Source of the DNA: Thiohalomonas sp.
GTDB lineage: Bacteria; Pseudomonadota; Gammaproteobacteria; GRL18
Assembly: GCA_023864145.1 (NCBI GenBank)
Contig: JAIVER010000050.1
Span: forward strand, 1 to 8,259
Reading direction: 5' to 3'
Length of the DNA: 8,259 nucleotides
Position 1 is the stretch's first letter; each line of letters opens with the position of its first letter. The position numbers and the translations under genes are program-made. The notes beneath the pieces were generated by a model that saw nothing but the letters and a program-made list of their open reading frames with translations, made no database searches and was not told the DNA's origin. Shown piece by piece: positions 1 through 5,769 of the stretch.

Positions 1-2
1 TA

Positions 3-77
3 CCGAGCATTGGAAAATCATTAGATTCTCGAATTAATGATAATTTCCAAGTGTTCGATCCTGCATTTTCAAGTTGA
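3..77 (+). CDS. possible 3' end of a gene entering from the left edge
   Basis: One plus-strand frame is open from the window edge for 24 codons and ends at a TGA (75-77). The residues before the stop read ...NDNFQVFDPAFSS. The composition is protein-like but I do not recognise it. In sequence this AT-rich, 24 open codons can easily arise by chance. A minus-strand frame is also open across the same stretch but has no usable start except very near the edge. The terminator-like hairpin at 225-247 lies about 150 bp downstream and fits a plus-strand gene ending here, but it is not close enough to prove it. Confidence 0.25.
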   Translation, partial: PSIGKSLDSRINDNFQVFDPAFSS

Positions 78-390
78 TTGGGTATATTAAACTTTCAGAA
101 ATTGAAGTTGATAGTTTTATTATTTTTGGTAAAAATCTATTTTATGAAATCCAAACTCAACACTAACTACTCCAGTTAATCAAATTAATACAGAGGGTTG
201 TTATTAAATAAAATCTGCAATAGTATGAGGTGATAACCCTCATTTTTATACCTTATCAACTACTCACTACCTATCGACCTAAACCACCTTATTTTATTGG
301 TGAAAAAATCCGATTACTTATCAATTCCGATATTCCATCCATATATTGGAAATCCATTATAAATAATCGATATACATAGAATGGGAGTTT
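78..390. other. AT-rich intergenic region
   Basis: No convincing coding frame is seen on either strand. The region holds the hairpin at 225-247 and, just before the next gene, short partial symmetries such as TTCCA(333-337)/TGGAA(347-351). These could be an operator for the ribbon-helix-helix protein encoded next, but they are weak. Possible -10-like AT-rich runs occur around 358-367 without a matching -35, so no promoter is called. Confidence 0.5.
225..248 (+). terminator. possible rho-independent terminator
   Basis: ATGAGG (225-230) pairs with CCTCAT (238-243) around a 7-nt loop, and the stem runs into TTTT then A (244-248). A second, longer-range pairing GAGGGTT (193-199) with AACCCTC (235-241) competes with it. 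The stem is only 6 bp, so efficiency is uncertain. It would end transcription arriving from the left edge and insulate the gene at 394. Confidence 0.4.
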
Positions 391-393
391 ATG

Positions 394-792
394 ATGGTCA
401 ACCACAAAAAAGTCACTTATACATTGGATCAGAGAGTCATCAATATCATTGAGAGAAAAAGTTACTTAACTGATCTTTCTCAGAGCCGATGGTTATCAAA
501 CTCTATTCAATTAGGATTTGAGATGATGGTGGATGATTACTATGACAATGATAAGAAACCATTGGTTGGGGCGAAACGTAAGCGACCGAATACCATCCCC
601 AAAACCTTCACTCTGCCGACTGATGTGGTGACTACTCTCAATTGGTTCTCTGAGAAATTGGGGATGAAGAAAAACCACTTAGTTTCTGCATCAATATTAA
701 ATTTTGAAAAAACTGAAGAAGAGAAACTAGATAAAAAGATTGACGATTTGATGAAATCTGTTGAGGAAGCTTATTCTAACAAATACAAATAA
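394..792 (+). CDS. tandem ribbon-helix-helix DNA-binding protein
   Basis: A 132-residue protein that I predict binds DNA. Two segments each read as a ribbon-helix-helix unit (Arc/MetJ/CopG superfamily). The first is roughly residues 6-43, with strand KKVTYTL followed by two helices through LSQSRWLSNSIQLG. The second is roughly 70-104, with strand KTFTLP followed by helices through KKNHLVSASIL. A basic linker (GAKRKRP) lies between them, and the tail is a highly charged helix rich in E and K. Two RHH units in one chain would form a pseudo-dimer, the architecture known for F-plasmid TraY (about 131 residues); Arc, MetJ and CopG have one unit. I chose the second of two adjacent ATGs because GGGAG (383-387) is 6 nt from it but only 3 nt from the ATG at 391. 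No partner gene (toxin, relaxase, partition ATPase) follows, so antitoxin, conjugation accessory or repressor are all possible. Fold confidence is good; the role is unknown. Confidence 0.75.
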   Translation: MVNHKKVTYTLDQRVINIIERKSYLTDLSQSRWLSNSIQLGFEMMVDDYYDNDKKPLVGAKRKRPNTIPKTFTLPTDVVTTLNWFSEKLGMKKNHLVSASILNFEKTEEEKLDKKIDDLMKSVEEAYSNKYK

Positions 793-897
793 AGTTTGAA
801 TCGCCCTTTTTTATATGTATTTCCCAAATTCTCTGGCACACAAAGCTCGTCTCACACCATCACAGTATTCATAACCTCTAACGCCTCTGCCATTTGA
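793..897. other. short intergenic spacer
   Basis: Directly after the ribbon-helix-helix gene there is a CCCTTTTTT run (803-811 region) that resembles the distal half of a terminator, but I could not find a matching upstream arm. Nothing else is recognisable before the large inverted repeat at 898. Confidence 0.4.
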
Positions 898-946
898 TAT
901 ACCCATGACCTATGAAAATGCTTGATTTTCATAGGTCATGGGTATA
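898..946. repeat. perfect 22-bp inverted repeat with 5-nt loop
   Basis: The left arm (898-919, starting TATACCCATGACC) is perfectly complementary to the right arm (925-946, ending GGTCATGGGTATA) around the loop GCTTG. Neither side has a T-run, so it is not a standard rho-independent terminator. The right arm supplies the last codons and the TGA of the 63-codon ORF on the minus strand. It lies between two convergent genes (394-792 and the minus-strand cluster). It could act as a U-less bidirectional terminator or mRNA 3'-end stabiliser. It could also be one copy of a dispersed palindromic repeat (REP or MITE-like). Only one copy is in this window. Confidence 0.85.
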
Positions 947-1127
947 GATAGTAAAAACTGTAACTTATAACCCCTTCTAAGTGGGTTATCCACTCATAAT
1001 CACCACCATCATAGTGGATTTGGGATGTTGTTGGATTTCCTTCAGAATCATAGTTATCAATTCTTACTGAATATTCATTTACAGTTACATTTGTTTTCAT
1101 AGTAACAATATTTATTCCGTATCCCAT
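936..1127 (-). CDS. hypothetical 63-residue protein
   Basis: I do not recognise this ORF. Its start overlaps the end of the MerR-type gene by 16 nt in another frame. A second in-frame ATG (residue 10, MKTNVTVNEYSV) may be the true start; neither start has a clear Shine-Dalgarno sequence. The protein is polar, without cysteines, predicted transmembrane segment or signal peptide. It has several aromatic residues and ends in SYSFYYLYP. The last residues are encoded by the right arm of the 22-bp inverted repeat, so the repeat may have truncated a longer protein. Co-orientation and overlap favour co-transcription with the regulator, but a spurious ORF is a real alternative. Confidence 0.4.
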   Translation of the reverse strand: MGYGINIVTMKTNVTVNEYSVRIDNYDSEGNPTTSQIHYDGGDYEWITHLEGVISYSFYYLYP

Positions 1128-1582
1128 ACCAGATTTAATAATTCAATATGCCCTAATTCTGATTTAACATAACAATTTGGGCAACCTTTGGAACTTGGAT
1201 GGTTTGTACATCCTTTACATTTAGAAACAATGTCACTAGCCATACTAATTTCTTGGCTAATAGTATTCAATTTTAATATTTGATTGTTAATTAATTCTTG
1301 AATTTCATTAAAATGATGAATCACCTGCCGACTACTTTCATCACCAGTTTTGCTATTCGTTCGTAACTGAACAATTTTACGTATTGAATCAATTGAAAAG
1401 CCAGATTGAGTTAATGACAAAATAACTTTTAATCTTGTCACGTGTTTATTGTTATAAAGTCGCGTTCCTTTGCCAGTTCTAATTGGTTGTATAAGTCCTC
1501 CTTCTTCATAGAAGCGAATCGTCCTTATGGAAGTAGCAAGCAAACTTGCTACTTCACCAATTTTATAATCATGCTTATTCAT
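1112..1582 (-). CDS. MerR-family regulator with C-terminal Cys4 motif
   Basis: A 156-residue cytoplasmic regulator of the MerR family, which activates promoters with over-long spacers by distorting DNA. The N-terminal winged helix-turn-helix is clear: YKIGEVASLLATSIRTIRFY (residues 6-25) followed by EEGGLI, then the wing with TRLYNN. The second helix pair runs to about residue 75. A long helix at about 88-120 should form the antiparallel dimer coiled coil. The effector region carries C122, C125, C134 and C137 in the spacing CX2C-X8-CX2C. This suits Zn or another thiophilic metal, an Fe-S cluster or redox sensing; it does not match the CX2CXCX5C of SoxR or the three-cysteine pattern of MerR itself. 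It begins 3 nt after the upstream small gene, whose end supplies a weak GGA about 9 nt before the ATG, so the two are probably translated together. Family assignment is strong; the effector is unknown. Confidence 0.9.
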   Translation of the reverse strand: MNKHDYKIGEVASLLATSIRTIRFYEEGGLIQPIRTGKGTRLYNNKHVTRLKVILSLTQSGFSIDSIRKIVQLRTNSKTGDESSRQVIHHFNEIQELINNQILKLNTISQEISMASDIVSKCKGCTNHPSSKGCPNCYVKSELGHIELLNLVWDTE

Positions 1583-1585
1583 TTA

Positions 1586-1807
1586 TTACATTCCAACTAA
1601 ATGGGTTTTATAGCCAATAGAATAAATAAAATTATTAATGAGCAATGAAGTCGTTTTTTTAGAGTTATAGTAAACAACCAGAAGATGTTCCTTATTAAAT
1701 CTAGGAGCTATCACTCCATCAAATTGTCTTAGCTTTTCTTCAATATCTGTTTGTTGTTGTGTGCTTAAATCACTTCTAAAGTGAATCATTATGTCTGTTG
1801 ATTGCAT
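1586..1807 (-). CDS. small HMA-like (ferredoxin-fold) protein lacking the CXXC motif
   Basis: A 73-residue cytoplasmic protein. Its order of elements suggests the beta-alpha-beta-beta-alpha-beta fold of heavy-metal-associated (HMA/MerP/Atx1) domains: strand TDIMIHF (4-10), helix TQQQTDIEEKLRQF, strand GVIAPRF, strand HLLVVYYN, helix TTSLLINNFIYSIGY, strand THLVGM. The usual MXCXXC metal loop is replaced by RSDLS and the protein has no cysteine, so classical copper or mercury binding is not supported. The second ATG is taken as the start because GGAG (1815-1818) is 7 nt from it and only 1 nt from the earlier ATG at 1811-1813. It is the first gene of a tight cluster with the MerR-type regulator, so it may be an accessory or signal partner of that regulator. 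The HMA-like call rests on secondary-structure pattern, not on conserved catalytic residues. Confidence 0.6.
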   Translation of the reverse strand: MQSTDIMIHFRSDLSTQQQTDIEEKLRQFDGVIAPRFNKEHLLVVYYNSKKTTSLLINNFIYSIGYKTHLVGM

Positions 1808-1845
1808 GAGCATTCTCCACTATCTTACGTTAAAGGTAGATTTAC

Positions 1846-1872
1846 TGTATAACGTTAACGTGAGATAATCAA
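1846..1872 (-). promoter_or_regulatory. candidate promoter/operator of the MerR-type cluster
   Basis: On the minus strand TTGATT (1872-1867) resembles a -35. It is followed by the perfect 10-bp palindrome ACGTTAACGT (1852-1861) and then TATACA (1851-1846), a -10-like box. A dyad between -35 and -10 is the hallmark of MerR-family promoters, and a GTTAAC centre also occurs in the SoxR operator. The spacer here is 15 nt with this -10, or 17 if TACAGT is used, instead of the usual 19-20, so the exact boxes are uncertain. It sits about 40-65 bp before the start of the small HMA-like gene. Confidence 0.35.
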
Positions 1873-1910
1873 GAGATTTTACAATTTATGTTCTGAAAAT
1901 TGAGCTATCA

Positions 1911-1924
1911 GAGGAATATTCCTC
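1911..1924. repeat. perfect 14-bp palindrome
   Basis: GAGGAAT/ATTCCTC is perfectly self-complementary with no spacer, as expected for a binding site of a symmetric dimeric regulator. It lies about 104 bp upstream of the small HMA-like gene and 50 bp beyond the other palindrome. No gene starts nearby on the plus strand, so what it would control is unclear. Confidence 0.5.
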
Positions 1925-2090
1925 ACATTCACACTAATAACTAACTCTGAATAATTTTAGTCAACAATAAATAGATATGGTGTAGAAAATTATTTGGACG
2001 GTATCAACTAAGAAAATTGATGGTTTTGATGGACTGTTTAGTGAAGGATTTTGATGAACAATAACCAAAATTAACAAAATCTGAAGATAA

Positions 2091-2305
2091 TGCTACCTTT
2101 TTTGCTAGTCTTAAAAAAATCGCCCCGATACAGGTGCATTTTGGGTGGTATCCGTCATTTCTACCAACGGGATAACCTCTGTAAAAACATATATTTATAT
2201 AGTGTTTGAGGATGGTTGTGCTACCAATAAAAAAGGTAGCAAAATTAGTAGCAAAAGCGGCTTTTTTTGGCCTCTTTTTGATGGTTATGCTACTAATATG
2301 CTACC
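2091..2305. repeat. cluster of six TGCTACC/T heptamers
   Basis: Copies lie at 2091-2097 (+), 2219-2225 (+), 2235-2241 (-), 2247-2253 (-, with T in place of the last C), 2288-2294 (+, TGCTACT) and 2299-2305 (+). Two copies sit in a longer direct repeat, GATGGTTGTGCTACCAAT (2211-2228) and GATGGTTATGCTACTAAT (2280-2297), 16 of 18 identical. In addition ATGCTACCTTTTT is repeated exactly at 2090-2102 and 2298-2310. Mixed direct and inverted copies of a short motif are typical of arm-type sites for tyrosine recombinases, but part of the symmetry also forms the terminator-like structure at 2230-2310. No integrase gene is present. Confidence 0.6.
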
Positions 2306-2310
2306 TTTTT
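2230..2310. terminator. bidirectional terminator-like stem-loop downstream of groEL
   Basis: AAAAA (2230-2234) plus GGTAGCA (2235-2241) pair with TGCTACC (2299-2305) plus TTTTT (2306-2310). After a small internal loop, ATTAGTAGCA (2244-2253) pairs with TGCTACTAAT (2288-2297). The apical region holds a further short pairing, GGC with GCC between A and T runs. Read on the minus strand the stem is followed by TTTTTT (the A-run at 2229-2234), which fits an end for groEL transcripts. Read on the plus strand it is followed by TTTTTATTTT. An alternative smaller hairpin pairs 2219-2225 with 2235-2241. Confidence 0.55.
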
Positions 2311-2324
2311 ATTTTGGTAACGCA

Positions 2325-2351
2325 GTAACCCTTTGATTAACAAAGGATTAC
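2325..2351 (-). terminator. hairpin just after groEL, without T-run
   Basis: CCTTTG (2330-2335) pairs with CAAAGG (2341-2346) around a 5-nt loop. After one mismatch, GTAA (2325-2328) pairs with TTAC (2348-2351). It starts 18 bp after the groEL stop. No T-run follows on the minus strand, so it more probably protects the mRNA 3' end or cooperates with the larger structure at 2230-2310 than terminates alone. Confidence 0.4.
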
Positions 2352-2368
2352 TTTGGGATGGTAGGTAT

Positions 2369-4018
<1,650 letters not shown>

Positions 4019-4088
4019 TTATACCTCTATAATTTATTTCTTTAAAATGGGATAGTTGTGTGTATTTTTTCAGCACTGAAATAAGTAC

Positions 4089-4376
4089 TTATTCAACAAC
4101 TGCTAATACGTCTTCTTCACGCATAATTAGCAATGTTTCATCAGCAACTTTAACTTCACTTCCGGAATATTTCCCGAAAATAACTTTATCACCACTTTTT
4201 AGTTCCATGGCTATCAAGTCACCGTTATTAGCAATACGGCCTTTACCACCAGCGACAACTTCACCTTCAGATGGCTTCTCAGTTGCAGAATCAGGGATAT
4301 AAATACCACCAGTAGTTTTTGTTTCTTCTTCAAGGCGACGCACAACTATGCGATCACCTAATGGGCGAATGTTCAC
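4089..4376 (-). CDS. groES: co-chaperonin GroES (Hsp10)
   Basis: The 95-residue subunit of the heptameric lid that closes the GroEL cavity. The start [13 protein letters not shown] is the standard GroES beginning. The mobile loop that docks on GroEL is at about 16-36 ([17 protein letters not shown]), with IYI where E. coli has [16 protein letters not shown] and the closing EEDVLAVVE are also typical. Translation begins at GTG (4376-4374); no ATG fits the family N-terminus. A GGAG lies 10 nt upstream, slightly far. It is the first gene of the groES-groEL operon, downstream of a sigma-32-type promoter and a CIRCE operator. Confidence 0.98.
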   Translation of the reverse strand: MNIRPLGDRIVVRRLEEETKTTGGIYIPDSATEKPSEGEVVAGGKGRIANNGDLIAMELKSGDKVIFGKYSGSEVKVADETLLIMREEDVLAVVE

Positions 4377-4401
4377 GTTAAATTTTCTCCATCATATGTT
4401 T

Positions 4402-4428
4402 TTAGCACTCTCAACTTAAGAGTGCTAA
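4402..4428. promoter_or_regulatory. CIRCE operator (HrcA binding site)
   Basis: TTAGCACTC (4402-4410), a 9-nt spacer, then GAGTGCTAA (4420-4428): an exact match to the CIRCE consensus TTAGCACTC-N9-GAGTGCTAA. CIRCE is bound by the HrcA repressor, whose folding depends on GroE, giving feedback control of chaperonin synthesis. It lies 26 bp upstream of the groES GTG. The genome is therefore expected to encode HrcA. Being symmetric, it can also fold as a hairpin in the groES leader RNA. Confidence 0.96.
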
Positions 4429-4441
4429 TCAATACTGTTAT

Positions 4442-4474
4442 AAAACCGGCTTGATCTGAATCAGATTAAGCCGG
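4442..4474 (-). terminator. 29-nt hairpin with short T-run between fxsA and groES
   Basis: CCGGCTT-ATCTGA and its complement TCAGAT-AAGCCGG fold into a 14-bp-arm stem (4446-4474) with a single mismatch and nearly no loop. On the minus strand TTTT (4445-4442) follows. It fits a terminator for the upstream fxsA gene. However, it lies downstream of the sigma-32-type promoter at 4495-4521, so a heat-shock transcript would have to read through it before reaching groES. Confidence 0.55.
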
Positions 4475-4494
4475 ATTGCGTTAGTGCTTGTTTA

Positions 4495-4521
4495 ATTTGG
4501 GACAGGACTTTTTTTTTCAAG
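4495..4521 (-). promoter_or_regulatory. sigma-32 (RpoH) type heat-shock promoter for groES-groEL
   Basis: On the minus strand CCTTGAA (CTTGAA at 4521-4516) matches the sigma-32 -35 exactly. After a 13-nt spacer, TCCCAAAT (4502-4495) matches CCCCATNT at five of its seven defined positions. Spacing and order are right for RpoH. Transcription would begin near 4488, giving a leader of about 110 nt that contains the hairpin and the CIRCE element. Confidence 0.65.
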
Positions 4522-4576
4522 GATAAACTGACAAAAAACACTTTTATTTTGAAAAAAACGCTCTCTTAACCTATTT

Positions 4577-5101
4577 TTACTTATTTACACCATCAGAGCT
4601 GTCTACTGAGACTTCAATGATATGCTGCTGCAGCCTTTCCTTATTGCGTTCATGCTGTTGTTCGGGGGTTAAATCTTCGTATTCCCCTTCAAAATAATCA
4701 CCACCGGGAAACCCCCTATTGGCATTGGAAAAACGGGATTTCAAAACAGCACTACTAATTAACAAGGAAGCTAAGAGGGTTCTAAAAGGAGGGAGCAGCA
4801 ATAAAAAACCCACAGCATCAGTAAAAAAGCCGGGCATCAGCAAACAAATAGCAGCAAACAACAGCATGATCCCTTCAAACATTTCCTTTGCTGGCGGTAT
4901 GCCCTGGGCCATCGACTTATGTGCTTTTTGTATGGTTGAAAACCCCTGGATACGAATTAATGTCACGCCTAACACTGCTGTGAACATCACGGCAAGCACT
5001 GTTGGAAGAGCACCGATAGCACTACCGACTTCAATGAGTAAATAGATTTCTATCAAAGGCACACCGATAAAAATAATAAGAAATAAGGGTAATATTGGCA
5101 T
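4577..5101 (-). CDS. fxsA: FxsA family inner-membrane protein
   Basis: A 174-residue cytoplasmic-membrane protein. In E. coli FxsA overproduction relieves the exclusion of phage T7 by the F plasmid; its normal role is not established. Hydrophobic segments lie at about 4-22, 28-50, 73-90 and 94-115. The diagnostic stretch LMPGFFTDAVGFLLLLPPFR is at 89-108. The tail is hydrophilic, with EGEYEDL and a glutamine-rich helix, and faces the cytoplasm in the usual model. I start at the ATG at 5101-5099, which gives the family N-terminus MPILPLFLIIF; the upstream GTG at 5143 would add 14 polar residues before the first membrane segment. No strong Shine-Dalgarno is seen. It lies upstream of groES on the same strand, as in many gammaproteobacteria. 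Confidence 0.93.
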   Translation of the reverse strand: MPILPLFLIIFIGVPLIEIYLLIEVGSAIGALPTVLAVMFTAVLGVTLIRIQGFSTIQKAHKSMAQGIPPAKEMFEGIMLLFAAICLLMPGFFTDAVGFLLLLPPFRTLLASLLISSAVLKSRFSNANRGFPGGDYFEGEYEDLTPEQQHERNKERLQQHIIEVSVDSSDGVNK

Positions 5102-5187
5102 TATAGTCTCAAGTTGTTTATGTATAGTCTGATAAGGTCTCACCTATAAGGTTCGATAGTTAAACCTAAATAAATCAGTTGAACAAG

Positions 5188-5216
5188 TTGCTAATCCCCT
5201 ATTCATCACTTAAAAT
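5188..5216 (+). promoter_or_regulatory. candidate sigma-70 promoter for cutA
   Basis: TTGCTA (5188-5193), a 17-nt spacer and TAAAAT (5211-5216). The -35 matches the consensus at four of six positions and the -10 at five of six. The leader to cutA would be about 105 nt and includes a small hairpin, CATTCT (5275-5280) with AGAATG (5285-5290). The divergent fxsA promoter must lie in the same 226-bp gap, but I could not fix its boxes. Confidence 0.35.
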
Positions 5217-5327
5217 TTCAAGAATTTAATTACTCTCTTTTAGATTCCTCATTAATCGATATTTCTGAAAAAAGCATTCTATTCAGAATGTAACCTTATT
5301 AATGGGGTAAGGAATCACTTTTTTCAA

Positions 5328-5669
5328 ATGAAAAAAAATAATATCACCGAGCAGCCCGTCTATCAATTGGTTCTTTGTACCTGCCCAGATGAAGATGTCG
5401 CCATCAATATTGCGGAAAATATCGTCGCTCAAAAACTGGCCGCCTGCGTCAATGTGTTACCCGCTGTTTATTCTGTCTACCATTGGCAGGATAACGTCGA
5501 ATCAGCCAAAGAAAATATGATAGTGATAAAAACAACGAAAGAAAAATATGCATCTTTAGAACAGGTTATTACTTCGTTACACCCCTATGAAGTGCCTGAG
5601 ATCATCGCTATAGATATAACTAGTGGTTTACCTGAATATCTAAAATGGATAGATAATAGTATAAACTGA
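5328..5669 (+). CDS. cutA: CutA1 divalent-ion tolerance protein
   Basis: A 113-residue cytoplasmic protein of the CutA1 family, which forms very stable trimers of ferredoxin-like subunits and was first described through copper tolerance in E. coli. The core begins YQLVLCTCPDED (12-23), followed by the helix ending QKLAACVNV (36-43). The YHWQDNVES strand pair and the signature HPYEVPEI (85-92) follow, and YLKWIDNSI forms the C-terminal helix. C17, C19 and C40 are the cysteines; C17 and C40 align with conserved family cysteines. The closest Shine-Dalgarno, AAGGA at 5309-5313, is 14 nt before the ATG, unusually far, but no better start exists. It lies 100 bp upstream of dsbD on the same strand, a linkage also known in E. 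coli. Confidence 0.96.
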   Translation: MKKNNITEQPVYQLVLCTCPDEDVAINIAENIVAQKLAACVNVLPAVYSVYHWQDNVESAKENMIVIKTTKEKYASLEQVITSLHPYEVPEIIAIDITSGLPEYLKWIDNSIN

Positions 5670-5697
5670 ATCTTTAATCTGTCGCCAATGTATTACC

Positions 5698-5731
5698 AAG
5701 ACCTGAAAGCAAAGAACACTATTCAGGTCTT
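5698..5731 (+). terminator. 10-bp stem-loop between cutA and dsbD
   Basis: AAGACCTGAA (5698-5707) is perfectly complementary to TTCAGGTCTT (5722-5731) around a 14-nt loop. No proper T-run follows (ACTTAAATG), so termination would be weak. It may attenuate read-through from cutA into dsbD or mark the cutA mRNA 3' end. Confidence 0.4.
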
Positions 5732-5769
5732 ACTTAAATGACATCTACATCAATCCAGTGGCCATAATA

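Larger units (their letters stand above)
1808..2218. other. non-coding region, palindromes and repeats
   Basis: No gene is supported here. It contains the candidate operator at 1846-1872, a perfect 14-bp palindrome GAGGAATATTCCTC (1911-1924), and the first TGCTACC heptamer (2091-2097) followed by TTTTTT. The open frames are short and lack start signals. The sequence is AT-rich and could be decayed mobile DNA, but no recognisable gene fragment was found. Confidence 0.5.

Noticed and set aside
898..946. Reading the perfect palindrome as a standard rho-independent terminator
   Set aside because: No T-run follows on either strand and the stem is not GC-rich at its base.
1960..2075. Short open stretch of about 29 codons (ending ...KDFDEQ) as a small gene or fragment
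   Set aside because: Too short, no ribosome-binding site, no recognisable similarity, and expected by chance in AT-rich DNA.
2145..2336. 63-codon plus-strand ORF
   Set aside because: It lies wholly in the repeat and terminator region; the repeated ATN-containing segments are translations of the direct DNA repeats, and the start has no ribosome-binding site.
4060..4302. Plus-strand open frame across groES
   Set aside because: Antisense shadow of groES.
4719..5045. Plus-strand open frame inside fxsA
   Set aside because: Antisense shadow of fxsA, which has family motifs and the expected membrane segments.
5102..5143. GTG start giving FxsA 14 extra residues
   Set aside because: The extension is polar and would precede the membrane segment that normally begins the protein; the ATG at 5101 gives the family N-terminus.
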